The notes under the pieces: model-generated | Seen by the model: only the letters and a program-made list of their open reading frames with translations | The model's database searches: none | Told to the model about the DNA's origin: nothing | Program-made: the position numbers and the translations under genes | NCBI GenBank assembly: GCA_010365115.1 | Contig: JAAFGX010000041.1 | Location: 1 to 34,806, forward strand | DNA from: Paludibacter sp. | Lineage (GTDB): Bacteria; Bacteroidota; Bacteroidia; Bacteroidales; Paludibacteraceae | Reading direction: 5' to 3' | Length of the DNA: 34,806 bases | Part shown: one piece after another, positions 1 to 8,251 of the stretch | How positions within the stretch are numbered: the stretch's first letter is position 1 | How the letters are laid out: each line of letters begins with the position of its first letter

Positions 1-43
1 GGGGCTCTTTATTGATTTATTTAAAATATCAAACTATTATAAA

Positions 44-1477
44 TTAATCAACTAGAATAGGTTTGTACTTTGGAACTAATGTTTTCATAACAATCCAACC
101 AATCAGATATGCAACAGCACAGAAGGTGAAAACAATAGTATAACCTGGAGTTTTGCTGCCCCATTCAATCAAACTATAATCGAAAAGCATACCACTTCCT
201 TTGTTGATAAAGAAAGAACCCACGCCACCTGCCATACCACCAATTCCAACAATAGTTGCTATAGCCGATTTTGGGAACATATCACCAACTGTTGTGAAAA
301 TATTAGCTGACCAAGCTTGATGAGCTGATCCACCAATACCAATCAACAGAACTGGAACCCAGAAAGCATAATTCCCTAATGCAGCGATATGACCAAAAGG
401 TTGAGCAAGTAAAATTAATAAGGGGAAGAAAGCAATAATCAACATAGCTCTCATACGCCCGGCATAAGGATTCATACCCTTATTAATAAAGTAGGTTGGA
501 AATTTTCCTCCAAAAACAGATCCAAATACGGTGAGCGTATAAAGTACTCCAATAGGCAATGCAACTTCAGATGGTGCCATGCCATATTCTGCTTTCAGAT
601 AAGCCGGAGTCCAGAAAAGGAAAAACCACCAAACGCCATCCGTCATAAACTTACCAAACGCAAATGCCCAAGTTTGTTTGAACTTGAAAGCTTCTTTAAA
701 TGACATTTTCTTTATTTTGACTTTATCGTCAGATACTTTTTTGTCCATCTCATCATCCTGATGAATGTATGCTCTTTCAGCATCATTCACCAATTTGTTC
801 GATTCGATAGGTTTATAAAAAATAAGCCATGCTCCAAGCCATAGAAACCCAACAGCTCCGATGACTAAAAATGCAGTTTCCCAACCCCAAGCTTCAGCCA
901 TAAAGGGAACAGTAAGCGGTGCTAAAATGGCTCCTACATTTGCTCCAGAATTGAATATTCCCGTAGCAAAGGCACGGTCGCGTTTTGGAAAATACTCAGC
1001 TGTTGCTTTAATTGCAGCCGGAAAGTTGGCAGATTCTCCAAAAGCAAGTAAAATTCGTGCAATTACAAACATGACTACACTCACAACTGAAATAGTAGCC
1101 ATAACTGAACCTGTAGCATTTGTCAGTCCTTTGGCATCGGGTATTCCCGTCCACCATTCGGTAGCCAAACCTGCGAAAGCATGTAGCATTGCAGCCACCG
1201 ACCACACTGCAATAGCCCAAGCATATCCTTTTTTTGTACCCAATTTGTCAACAAATCTTCCTGCAAATAACATGGATATTGCATAAGCCAATGAAAATAT
1301 CGATGTAATTGTTCCATAATCACTATCCGACCAGTGAAACTCATCAGCCAAAATAGGCTGAAGTAAAGACAATACCTGACGATCCAAATAATTAATCGTA
1401 GTAGCCGCAAACAGTAAAGTACAGATGGTCCATCTGTATTTTGTCATTTGATTGTTGATTTTTCCAATTGTAGTCAT
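44..1477 (-). CDS. exuT: ExuT-like hexuronate transporter (MFS, ACS family)
   Basis: Predicted inner-membrane symporter of the major facilitator superfamily importing glucuronate and/or galacturonate. The 477-residue protein has a short cytoplasmic N-terminus and about twelve hydrophobic segments. After TM1 comes the motif NYLDRQVLS, typical of the anion:cation symporter group that includes ExuT, and the TM2-TM3 loop carries GRFVDKLGTKKG, the MFS loop signature. A charged central loop near residues 225-260 separates the two six-helix halves. It is the last gene of the minus-strand uronate operon and starts only 4 bases after the kdgA stop codon, so it is almost certainly co-transcribed and perhaps translationally coupled. 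The substrate is inferred from the neighbours; other sugar acids such as KDG or gluconate are possible. No terminator is visible in the 43 bases that remain downstream. Confidence 0.88.
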   Translation of the reverse strand: MTTIGKINNQMTKYRWTICTLLFAATTINYLDRQVLSLLQPILADEFHWSDSDYGTITSIFSLAYAISMLFAGRFVDKLGTKKGYAWAIAVWSVAAMLHAFAGLATEWWTGIPDAKGLTNATGSVMATISVVSVVMFVIARILLAFGESANFPAAIKATAEYFPKRDRAFATGIFNSGANVGAILAPLTVPFMAEAWGWETAFLVIGAVGFLWLGAWLIFYKPIESNKLVNDAERAYIHQDDEMDKKVSDDKVKIKKMSFKEAFKFKQTWAFAFGKFMTDGVWWFFLFWTPAYLKAEYGMAPSEVALPIGVLYTLTVFGSVFGGKFPTYFINKGMNPYAGRMRAMLIIAFFPLLILLAQPFGHIAALGNYAFWVPVLLIGIGGSAHQAWSANIFTTVGDMFPKSAIATIVGIGGMAGGVGSFFINKGSGMLFDYSLIEWGSKTPGYTIVFTFCAVAYLIGWIVMKTLVPKYKPILVD

Positions 1478-1481
1478 AAAT

Positions 1482-2147
1482 TTATTTTTTAACTTTTTTA
1501 ATTATTTCTAATGTGTCGCTACATAATTTTGATATTCCTGCCCAATCGCCTGCTTTCATCATGTGGGCAGGAAAAAGATTTGAACCCATGCCAACGCAAG
1601 TCACGCCTGCATCGAACCAACCTTTTAAATTTGATTCTTCAGGTTTAACGCCACCTGTTACCATTAAATTTGACCATGGCATTGGTGCTTTTAATCCTTT
1701 TACAAATCCGGTTCCCAATACATCGCCCGGGAAAACCTTGCATACATCGCAACCCATTTCCTGCGCATAACCAACTTCCGAAACCGATCCGCAACCCGGC
1801 GAATAAGGTATCAGGCGACGGTTTGCCACTTTGGCTACTTCTGGATTAAATAATGGCCCAACTATGAAGTTTGCGCCCAATTGAATGTATAATGCTGCAG
1901 TTGGAGCATCAACTATAGAACCAATACCCATAATCATTTCAGGGCATTCTTTTGTAGCAAATTTGACTAAATCGCCAAAAATCTCATGTGCAAAATCGGC
2001 ACGATTTGTGAATTCGAATACACGAACACCACCATCGTAACAAGCTTTTACAACATTCTTTGCAACTTCGATATCGCTATGGTAAAAAACCGGAACCATA
2101 CCGGTTTGTTTCATAGCCGTAAGTACCTCTATTTTTGAAAATTTCAT
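1482..2147 (-). CDS. kdgA: KDPG aldolase (2-dehydro-3-deoxyphosphogluconate aldolase)
   Basis: Cleaves 2-keto-3-deoxy-6-phosphogluconate to pyruvate and glyceraldehyde-3-phosphate, the final step of uronate breakdown, in the cytoplasm. It is 221 residues, the usual length of the class I KDPG/KHG aldolase family (TIM barrel). The Schiff-base lysine is K137 in CDVCKVFPG, the family active-site motif; the general acid/base glutamate is probably E45 in VRVFEFTNR, and the phosphate loop is likely VTGGV. The start ATG is preceded by a degenerate member of the CCCCTTTAGGGG repeat family. It lies between kdgK upstream and the transporter downstream, all on the minus strand. Members of this family may also act on 4-hydroxy-2-oxoglutarate, but the context favours KDPG. 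Confidence 0.93.
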   Translation of the reverse strand: MKFSKIEVLTAMKQTGMVPVFYHSDIEVAKNVVKACYDGGVRVFEFTNRADFAHEIFGDLVKFATKECPEMIMGIGSIVDAPTAALYIQLGANFIVGPLFNPEVAKVANRRLIPYSPGCGSVSEVGYAQEMGCDVCKVFPGDVLGTGFVKGLKAPMPWSNLMVTGGVKPEESNLKGWFDAGVTCVGMGSNLFPAHMMKAGDWAGISKLCSDTLEIIKKVKK

Positions 2148-2154
2148 ATAAAAA

Positions 2155-2299
2155 TAATATTACCCCCAACTCTTAAAGAGAAGGAAGAGATGTTAGTATT
2201 AATTAATTTTGTTTCTTTTGTTCTGTTAATTATGAATGTATTTAGACTAAAATTCAGAACCGATAGTAACTTAATTCCCCTTTAGGGGCTAGGGGTTCT
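2155..2299. repeat. Inverted pair of CCCCTTTAGGGG-family repeat, kdgK-kdgA gap
   Basis: Two copies in opposite orientation fill most of the gap between kdgK and kdgA. The clear copy is at 2273-2299 (AATTCCCCTTTAGGGG, then CTAGGGGTTCTT). The partner at about 2160-2190 is degenerate (ACCCCCAACTCTTAAAGAG). In the minus-strand transcript the order is the same as in the plus-strand operon: reverse copy after the stop codon, forward copy before the next start codon. Confidence 0.7.
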
Positions 2300-2324
2300 T
2301 AGTGGTTTTTTTTTTTGTTTTGTC

Positions 2325-3368
2325 TTATCTTGACACCCTGCCACTTCCATCTCCACCCATTAAAGCTTCCACTTCTGGAACGGTTGCAAGGTTATAATCC
2401 CCATAAATAGTATGTTTCAAGCACGAAGCTGCAACAGCGAATTCCAACGCTTTTTGGTCACTATCTGCATATGTAAGTAGTCCGTAGATTAATCCGCCCA
2501 TAAATGAGTCGCCACCTCCAACGCGGTCAACTATGTGAGTGATATCGTAACGTTTTGATTGATATAAAGTTCCGTTACTGTAGAGTACGCCGCCCCAGGT
2601 ATTATGATTGGCATTAATTGAACCACGAAGTGTGATAATTACTTTTTTAGCACGTGGAAATTTAACCATCATTTGGGTACAAACCGATTCAAATTCTGTG
2701 GCATTTACTTCGCCACCGGTGTGAGCCACATCGAAACCTTCAGGTTTTATTCCGAAAACTTTTTCAGCATCTTCTTCATTTCCCAAAATAATATCGCAAC
2801 CTGCAGTTAAAGCAGGCATCACTTCGGAAGCTGATTTACCGTATTTCCATAAGTTTTTGCGGAAGTTCAAGTCAGTAGAAACTGTAACGCCCATTTCATT
2901 TGCAATTTGAATTGCTTCCAAACATGCATCGGCAGCACCTTGCGAAAGGGCAGGAGTGATGCCTGTCCAGTGAAACCAATCGGCATCTTTGAATACTTCG
3001 CGCCAGTTAACCATCCCTGGTTTAATGTCAGCAATTGAAGAATTTGCACGGTCGTAAACCACTTTACTGGCACGGGCAACTGCACCTGTTTCGAGAAAAT
3101 AGATACCAACACGGTCGCCACCTCTTAAAATTTCTTTGGTTCCAACTCCGTATTTGCGCAAATTCATGATACAAGAATCTGCGATGTCGTTTTTAGGTAA
3201 ACGTGTTACAAATTCTGTGTCCATTCCGTAGTTTGCCAACGATACGGCTACATTTGCCTCGCCGCCTCCAAAGGTAGCTGTAAATTGTGTAGCCTGACTA
3301 AAACGTTCGAAGCCGGGAGTAGCCAATCGAAGCATAATTTCTCCAAATGTTACAATCTTTTTACTCAT
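2325..3368 (-). CDS. kdgK: 2-keto-3-deoxygluconate kinase (PfkB family)
   Basis: ATP-dependent kinase converting KDG to KDPG, directly before KdgA in the pathway. The 347-residue protein has the two PfkB signatures: FGGGEANVAV at residues 33-42 and DRVGGGDSF at 281-289, with GGGD as anion hole and D287 as catalytic base. DLNFRKNLW at 166-174 contains the arginine (R170) that in characterised KDG kinases contacts the substrate carboxylate. It has its own likely promoter in the uxaC-kdgK gap and lies in the same minus-strand operon as kdgA and the transporter. A second, more divergent PfkB kinase sits in the plus-strand operon at 10499-11575; of the two, this one matches canonical KdgK better. 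Confidence 0.92.
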   Translation of the reverse strand: MSKKIVTFGEIMLRLATPGFERFSQATQFTATFGGGEANVAVSLANYGMDTEFVTRLPKNDIADSCIMNLRKYGVGTKEILRGGDRVGIYFLETGAVARASKVVYDRANSSIADIKPGMVNWREVFKDADWFHWTGITPALSQGAADACLEAIQIANEMGVTVSTDLNFRKNLWKYGKSASEVMPALTAGCDIILGNEEDAEKVFGIKPEGFDVAHTGGEVNATEFESVCTQMMVKFPRAKKVIITLRGSINANHNTWGGVLYSNGTLYQSKRYDITHIVDRVGGGDSFMGGLIYGLLTYADSDQKALEFAVAASCLKHTIYGDYNLATVPEVEALMGGDGSGRVSR

Positions 3369-3418
3369 TGTTCTTTTGTGGGTTTGTAATAATAAATGTT
3401 TTTTTATAATTGGTTGAC

Positions 3419-3453
3419 CAAAAGTACTGCTTTTTTTTTAAATTCAGGTCAAA
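3419..3453 (-). promoter_or_regulatory. Possible promoter upstream of kdgK
   Basis: On the minus strand TACTTTTG (plus 3419-3426) fits the Bacteroidetes -7 consensus TAnnTTTG, with TTTG at plus 3450-3453 as a possible -33 element. The spacer is 23, at the long end of the accepted range. It would give a leader of about 45 bases and allow kdgK-kdgA-exuT to be expressed apart from uxaC. Confidence 0.4.
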
Positions 3454-3518
3454 AATAGTTCATTTTAAGAATAATTTTGTTCAAAAAATGACTTATTTAT
3501 TGGAATATTTGTTTGTTT

Positions 3519-4925
3519 TTAAAAATTAAAAAACGATTTTGCATTATTGTAACTGATATCCTCTACCATTTTACCAATAAATTCAAGTTCTTGATGTGGT
3601 AGTAAGCCATTTTCTACATCATTACCTATCAAATTACAAAGTGTGCGACGGAAATACTCGTGGCGAGGGTAGGAAAGGAAGCTCCGCGAATCGGTTAACA
3701 TCCCTACAAAGCGACTCAACAAACCGAGCACAGATAGCGAATTCATTTGTTTTTCCATACCATCTTTCTGATCGAGGAACCACCATCCTGAGCCGAACTG
3801 GATTTTCCCTGGAACAGTTCCATCCTGAAAATTTCCAATCATAGTGGCAATCATTTCATTGTCGTTTGGATTCAAATTGTATAAAATGGTTTTAGTCAGT
3901 TTGTTTTGCGAATCCAAACGGTTTAAAAACTTAGATAACGCTTTAGCTGTATTAAATGTACCAATTGAATCAAAACCAGTATCAGCACCTATTTGATTAA
4001 ACAAGCGTGAGTTATTGTTTCGGATAGTTCCGTAGTGGAATTGTTGTGTCCAACCTTTTTCCCAATCCATTTCGGCAAAAATAACCATCATGGCCGATTT
4101 GAATTTAAGTATTTCATTTTGTATAAGTTCTTGTCCTCCATATACTTTGCTGAAAATACTTTTTATTTCTGTTTCGGTATAATCTTCGGCGTAAAATTCT
4201 TCAATACCATGATCGGAAAGCTTGCAACCTACTTCTGCAAAAAAATCCTGACGTTTGCGTATTGCCATAATCATATCATCAAACGATGAAATAGAAGTTT
4301 CGGAAACAGTAGCCAATTGATCAACATACGCTTTGAAGTTAGCTGCATTTTCCACTGCCATAGCTTTGTCGGGACGCCAGGTGGGGAGCATTTTTATTTC
4401 AAAACCATCCAGTTTTGTTTTTATATGATGTTCGAGTGAATCTATTGGATCATCAGTTGTACAAACAGCTTCCACATTATATTTACGCATTAGGTTACGT
4501 GCTGAATATTCCGGAGTTTGAAGTTTGGCAGTGCATTCATCGTAAATTTCCCTTGCAGTGGCTGGCGAAAGCAATTTGTCAATCCCAAAACCGGTTTTAA
4601 GTTCCAAATGTGTCCAGTGATACAACGGGTTACGCATGGTGTAGGGCACTGTTTCTGCCCATTTTTCAAACTTTTCCCAATCAGAAGTGTTTCTTCCAGT
4701 GATAAATTCTTCATCAATACCATTGGTGCGCATGGCTCTCCATTTATAGTGATCACCACCTAACCATAATTCAGTTAGGGTTTTAAATTGATGATCGTTT
4801 GCTACCATTGATGGTACTAAATGACAGTGATAGTCAATGATTGGCATTTTTGCCGCATGATTATGATACAAGTTTTGGGCAGTTTCGGTTTGCAACAAAA
4901 AATTTTCATCTAAAAAGTTTTTCAT
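3519..4925 (-). CDS. uxaC: Glucuronate/galacturonate isomerase
   Basis: Isomerises D-glucuronate to D-fructuronate and D-galacturonate to D-tagaturonate, the entry step of both hexuronate pathways. The 468-residue length is normal for UxaC, a member of the amidohydrolase superfamily (TIM barrel, metal site). The N-terminal metal-binding HxH is seen as H33/H35 in DYHCHLVPS. Further family stretches are LTDSRSFLSYPRHEYFRR near residues 411-428 and the C-terminal VEDISYNNAKSFF. It is the first gene of the minus-strand operon, with a leader of about 200 bases from the promoter/operator at 5125-5166. A 150-base gap separates it from kdgK. Confidence 0.96.
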   Translation of the reverse strand: MKNFLDENFLLQTETAQNLYHNHAAKMPIIDYHCHLVPSMVANDHQFKTLTELWLGGDHYKWRAMRTNGIDEEFITGRNTSDWEKFEKWAETVPYTMRNPLYHWTHLELKTGFGIDKLLSPATAREIYDECTAKLQTPEYSARNLMRKYNVEAVCTTDDPIDSLEHHIKTKLDGFEIKMLPTWRPDKAMAVENAANFKAYVDQLATVSETSISSFDDMIMAIRKRQDFFAEVGCKLSDHGIEEFYAEDYTETEIKSIFSKVYGGQELIQNEILKFKSAMMVIFAEMDWEKGWTQQFHYGTIRNNNSRLFNQIGADTGFDSIGTFNTAKALSKFLNRLDSQNKLTKTILYNLNPNDNEMIATMIGNFQDGTVPGKIQFGSGWWFLDQKDGMEKQMNSLSVLGLLSRFVGMLTDSRSFLSYPRHEYFRRTLCNLIGNDVENGLLPHQELEFIGKMVEDISYNNAKSFFNF

Positions 4926-5124
4926 GATATGTAATATTTATAATTAGGGCTTATATTAAGTGAATATCTCAGGATTATTTAATATTTATCTGTTTTGTTT
5001 GAAATAGAATTATTGTTAAATCCATACAAGTTTTATGTAAAGAATTCTTTATTCATTAAAATGATTATGTTTTATTGAATAACAGAACAATAACTTTGTA
5101 AAAAGAGTAGGCAGTGTGATTTCC

Positions 5125-5136
5125 GTGTGCGCACAC
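5125..5136. promoter_or_regulatory. Operator O1 (perfect palindrome GTGTGCGCACAC)
   Basis: A perfect 12-base palindrome overlapping the predicted -7 element and start site of the minus-strand uxaC promoter. Two close variants lie at 5439-5450 and 5510-5521. Such palindromes with a central CG are typical LacI-family binding sites, and the adjacent gene at 5544 encodes a LacI-family protein, so this is its likely operator. Confidence 0.8.
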
Positions 5137-5166
5137 AAAGGTAGAATATTATTTTTAATTACCAAA
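5136..5166 (-). promoter_or_regulatory. uxaC operon promoter
   Basis: On the minus strand, TTTG (plus 5163-5166), a 19-base spacer and TACCTTTG (plus 5136-5143) match the Bacteroidetes sigma consensus exactly. The -7 element shares a base with operator O1, so repressor bound there would block initiation. The predicted leader before the uxaC start is about 200 bases, AT-rich, with no recognised riboswitch. Confidence 0.7.
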
Positions 5167-5438
5167 CGAAATAATTTATTTAAAAATGTCACACATATTA
5201 TATTTAATTTTATTTAACAGAGGATATGTAAATCAAATTTATCACCATAATTATCAAATAACGTAAAAATTGCAATATTTTCAATATGAATTTCAGGGAG
5301 TTATTTACGTTTATAATAAAACTATTTAAAAAGTATTTCTTTTGAATAATTTTATATATTTCTTTTTCAATAAATTAACAATTAAGTATAAGTATATCAG
5401 CAAAATACTTTGGTAATTTACACAATCCAATAGTTACC

Positions 5439-5450
5439 GTGTTCGCACAC
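5439..5450. promoter_or_regulatory. Operator O2 (GTGTTCGCACAC)
   Basis: Same motif as O1 with one change breaking perfect symmetry (GTGTTC/GCACAC). It lies just upstream of the -33 element of the regulator promoter and is paired with O3 downstream of it. Confidence 0.78.
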
Positions 5451-5464
5451 AACTATAAAAAAGT

Positions 5465-5494
5465 TTTGCACATTCAAAATATGTATTACTTTTG
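5465..5494 (+). promoter_or_regulatory. Promoter of the LacI-family regulator
   Basis: TTTG at 5465-5468, an 18-base spacer and TACTTTTG at 5487-5494 match the Bacteroidetes promoter consensus. The predicted start is near 5500, leaving a leader of about 45 bases. O2 and O3 flank it, which suggests autoregulation. Confidence 0.7.
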
Positions 5495-5509
5495 TAAGAA
5501 AATAATACT

Positions 5510-5521
5510 GTGTTCGCACAC
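5510..5521. promoter_or_regulatory. Operator O3 (GTGTTCGCACAC)
   Basis: Identical to O2, located just downstream of the predicted transcription start of the regulator gene, where bound repressor would act as a roadblock. O2 and O3 centres are 71 bases apart. Confidence 0.8.
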
Positions 5522-5543
5522 GGGATATTAATTTTCGAAGTAA

Positions 5544-6617
5544 ATGAGTGATTTAGCCACAAAAATACGAATAAAAGACATTGCTACTTTAGCAGGTGTA
5601 TCCGAAGGAACTGTAGATCGTGTACTTCATAATAGGGGCGATGTTTCCGAAAAGAGTCGCGATGCCGTAACAAAGGTATTAGAACAGATGAATTATACGC
5701 CCAATCTTTTTGCCCGATCATTAGCTTCAAAAAAACAATATAGGTTTGTGTGCATGATACCAACTTATCAATCAGAAGATTATTGGGAAAGTGTTGATAA
5801 AGGATTTGATAGTGCCGCTCTAGATTTCGTACACCATAATGTGTTGATAGAAAAAAACTTTTTCAACCAATACGATGTGAATTCATTTATTGAAGTGTCA
5901 AATAAAATTCTTGAGAAAGAAGTTGATGCAGTATTTTTAGCCCCAATTTTCAAAGCAGAATCAATTGTATTTACCGATAAACTAACCAATCGTAATATCC
6001 CATTTTCATTTATCGATTCCTTGATTCCTGAAGCAAATTATCTGACTTATTATGGTCAAAACTCATTCCAAAGCGGTTATATTGCAGCAAAATTATTGCT
6101 AAGTTCATTGTCAGAAGGAAGCCAGATAATGATTATCAGAACTCAACGAAAAGGTTCAGTTTCTAATCAAACCATTTCTCGTTACAACGGTTTTATAAAT
6201 TATTTTCACCAGAATGGTCTTTCGGGTATTTACCAAATTATTAATGTAGAATTAAAAAATGATGATGAGGACTCAAATTTTAAAGTACTCGAAAATATAT
6301 TTGCAATGCATTCTAATATAAAAGCGGCTATTACTTTTAATTCAAAAGTTCACCGGTTGGCAAATCATCTAGTTTCATTGAGACAGGAAAAAATACGATT
6401 AATTGGTTACGACTTGCTAAAAACGAATGTGGAATATCTGCAAAAAGGAGTAATAAACATTTTGATTGCTCAACGCCCAGAGAAACAAGGGTTTTTCACT
6501 GTTCGTGATATGTGTCGGGAGCTAATTTTCAGGCAGGAAGTAAAAAAAATAAATTACGTGCCAATAGACATATTGCTCAAGGAAAATATTGAAGATTATA
6601 TGAATTTTAGCGAATAA
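5544..6617 (+). CDS. LacI-family transcriptional regulator of uronate genes
   Basis: Cytoplasmic DNA-binding regulator, 357 residues. The N-terminal LacI helix-turn-helix is at about residues 8-33 (IRIKDIATLAGVSEGTVDRV), followed by the hinge helix region near NLFARSLASKK. The rest is a periplasmic-binding-protein-like sensor domain with the usual effector-binding cleft. The gene sits between the divergent uronate operons and its upstream region carries three copies of one palindrome, placed on its own promoter and on that of uxaC. The effector is not visible from sequence; fructuronate, tagaturonate or the uronates themselves are reasonable guesses. It may be a repressor that also controls itself. 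No operator copy was seen before uxaE at 6884, so control of the plus-strand operon is unresolved. Confidence 0.9.
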   Translation: MSDLATKIRIKDIATLAGVSEGTVDRVLHNRGDVSEKSRDAVTKVLEQMNYTPNLFARSLASKKQYRFVCMIPTYQSEDYWESVDKGFDSAALDFVHHNVLIEKNFFNQYDVNSFIEVSNKILEKEVDAVFLAPIFKAESIVFTDKLTNRNIPFSFIDSLIPEANYLTYYGQNSFQSGYIAAKLLLSSLSEGSQIMIIRTQRKGSVSNQTISRYNGFINYFHQNGLSGIYQIINVELKNDDEDSNFKVLENIFAMHSNIKAAITFNSKVHRLANHLVSLRQEKIRLIGYDLLKTNVEYLQKGVINILIAQRPEKQGFFTVRDMCRELIFRQEVKKINYVPIDILLKENIEDYMNFSE

Positions 6618-6883
6618 TTTTGAATTTATTATAGAATAAAATGGATTAATTAAAACTCATATCTAACAAAAATTTACAAGCAATTCAATTTTATGAGTTT
6701 ATGTTAGTTCAATTTTTCACTAAATCCATTAATAGCTCTCTTAAAGTACCTCTTCAGGGGATTTACAGGGCTGCTTTAAACTAATTTTCTTACTGTAACG
6801 TTTCAATTAAACAATAGTTTTAAAAAAGAATTTTGGTTGTATTCATAAAGCTTAGGGGCAATTAATTATTAAATATTAACACC
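6618..6883. other. Non-coding gap before uxaE
   Basis: 266 bases without a gene. It contains an imperfect inverted arrangement: AAACTCATA near 6653 pairs with TATGAGTTT near 6693, and AATGGATT near 6640 pairs with AATCCATT near 6724. A weak -7-like TAGTTTTA lies near 6813, without a good -33 element. No operator palindrome of the GTGTkCGCACAC type was found here. The promoter of the plus-strand operon should lie in this gap but cannot be placed with confidence. Confidence 0.4.
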
Positions 6884-8131
6884 GTGAAATTAGGGAAATT
6901 CAGTTTTGGTACAGGCGACCGCTTTTCGCATCAGGGCGAAGCTCAACTTAGAGCAATTATGAAAGCAAATAAATCCGGTTTGGATATTAGTCCGGTTTGG
7001 AACAAATCGAATCGCGAGCACACCTATGTTCACACCCATCCAGGAGATGTACGTATAGAAGCTGATGAGGCAGTGGCTAAACTAGGTTATAAAGGAAAAT
7101 ACTTTGTGGATGCCGATCACATTAATTTAAGCAATGTAGCTGCATTTGTGAATTCTTCTGACTTTTTTACGCTTGATGTGGCCTCATTCATTGGCAAAGA
7201 AAGCAAAGAGGCAGAGGTAAATGAATTTGTATCTTCTAGCCAGAAATATATCGGAAATTTGATGATTCAAGGTATCGAACGTCCTATCGTTGTTACTGAA
7301 GAATTATTGCACCAAATTGCTGCAAAATTTTTAGCTGCAACACAACAAGCAGCCGATATTTACAATTTCCTTGTAAAGAAAAAAGGTAAAGGTAACTTTA
7401 TTACAGAAGTTTCGATGGACGAAGTGGAAACACCACAGACTCCGGTAGAATTGTTGTTTATTTTAAAAATGCTTGCTGATAAAGGCGTTCCGGCTCAGAC
7501 CATTGCTCCTAAATTTACTGGCCGTTTCAATAAAGGAGTAGATTATACTGGTGATGTTGACCAGTTTGCAAAAGAATTTGAAGAAGATGTATTGGTGATT
7601 GACTTTGCGATTAAAGAATTTGGACTGCCCGAAGAATTGAAATTGAGTATTCATTCAGGTAGCGATAAATTTTCTATTTATCCGGTTATGGCTCTAGTAA
7701 TTAAGAAATACGATAAAGGATTGCATGTAAAAACTGCCGGTACCACCTGGCTCGAAGAAGTAATTGGATTGGCCATTGCGGGTGACGATGCGTTGGTAGC
7801 AGCAAAATACATTTACGAACATTCAATTGGCCGTAAAGATGAATTGTGTGCTCCATATGCTGATGTAATTGATATCGATGATACAAAACTACCTTCAGTA
7901 GAAGAAGTAAATAGTTGGACTGGTGAAAAATATGCAAATACGCTTCGTCATATTCCTGGACATCCCGATTACAATCCAAATTTCCGCCAATTAATTCATG
8001 TGGCATATAAAGTTGCAGCTGAAATGGGTAAAAACTATGCGGATTTATTAGAAAAATACTCTGAAGTGATTGGCTCTTGTGTTGAAGAAAATATTTACGA
8101 TCGTCATTTAAAACGGTTGTTTAATTTATAA
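6884..8131 (+). CDS. uxaE: Tagaturonate/fructuronate epimerase
   Basis: C4 epimerase interconverting D-tagaturonate and D-fructuronate, which lets galacturonate enter the fructuronate-mannonate branch without the altronate enzymes UxaB and UxaA. The family was described in Thermotoga maritima. The 415-residue protein shows the stretches I associate with it: SFGTGDRFSHQGEAQLRA at about residues 7-24, DADHINLSN, IHSGSDKFSIYP, HVKTAGTTWLEE and RQLIHVAYK near the C-terminus. It starts directly at the FGTGDR region and lacks the N-terminal extension that I recall in the Thermotoga enzyme. The start is GTG at 6884; no better in-frame ATG fits. It is the first gene of the plus-strand operon. Confidence 0.88.
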   Translation: MKLGKFSFGTGDRFSHQGEAQLRAIMKANKSGLDISPVWNKSNREHTYVHTHPGDVRIEADEAVAKLGYKGKYFVDADHINLSNVAAFVNSSDFFTLDVASFIGKESKEAEVNEFVSSSQKYIGNLMIQGIERPIVVTEELLHQIAAKFLAATQQAADIYNFLVKKKGKGNFITEVSMDEVETPQTPVELLFILKMLADKGVPAQTIAPKFTGRFNKGVDYTGDVDQFAKEFEEDVLVIDFAIKEFGLPEELKLSIHSGSDKFSIYPVMALVIKKYDKGLHVKTAGTTWLEEVIGLAIAGDDALVAAKYIYEHSIGRKDELCAPYADVIDIDDTKLPSVEEVNSWTGEKYANTLRHIPGHPDYNPNFRQLIHVAYKVAAEMGKNYADLLEKYSEVIGSCVEENIYDRHLKRLFNL

Positions 8132-8138
8132 AAACGAT

Positions 8139-8237
8139 CCATAACTCCTAAAGGGGAAAAGAAAATAGTAATTTCTACCTGTATTATAAATTATGAGACG
8201 AAAGGAACTAAATTCCCCTTTAGGGGTTAGGGGTCAT
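8139..8237. repeat. Inverted pair of CCCCTTTAGGGG-family repeat, uxaE-SDR gap
   Basis: The forward copy at 8211-8237 is clear (AATTCCCCTTTAGGGG, then TTAGGGGTCA) and ends about 15 bases before the next start. The reverse copy at about 8139-8160 is shorter and degenerate (ACTCCTAAAGGGGAAAAG), beginning 8 bases after the uxaE stop. Confidence 0.8.
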
Positions 8238-8251
8238 AAAAACAAAAGAAA

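Noticed and set aside
1-10. Partial CCCCTTTAGGGG-family copy at the window edge (GGGGCTCTTT)
   Set aside because: Only about 10 bases are visible; it fits the expected place after the exuT stop but is too short to support.
861-1286. Long open frame on the plus strand inside the transporter gene
   Set aside because: It is antisense to conserved transmembrane segments of exuT, has low-complexity composition and resembles no family; it is a shadow frame.
5091-5098. Plus-strand TAACTTTG resembling a -7 element
   Set aside because: There is no TTTG at a proper distance, and the nearest plus-strand gene starts 446 bases away with its own better promoter.
4926-5120. Riboswitch in the long uxaC leader
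   Set aside because: The leader is AT-rich, without stable GC stems or any motif I recognise from known riboswitch classes.
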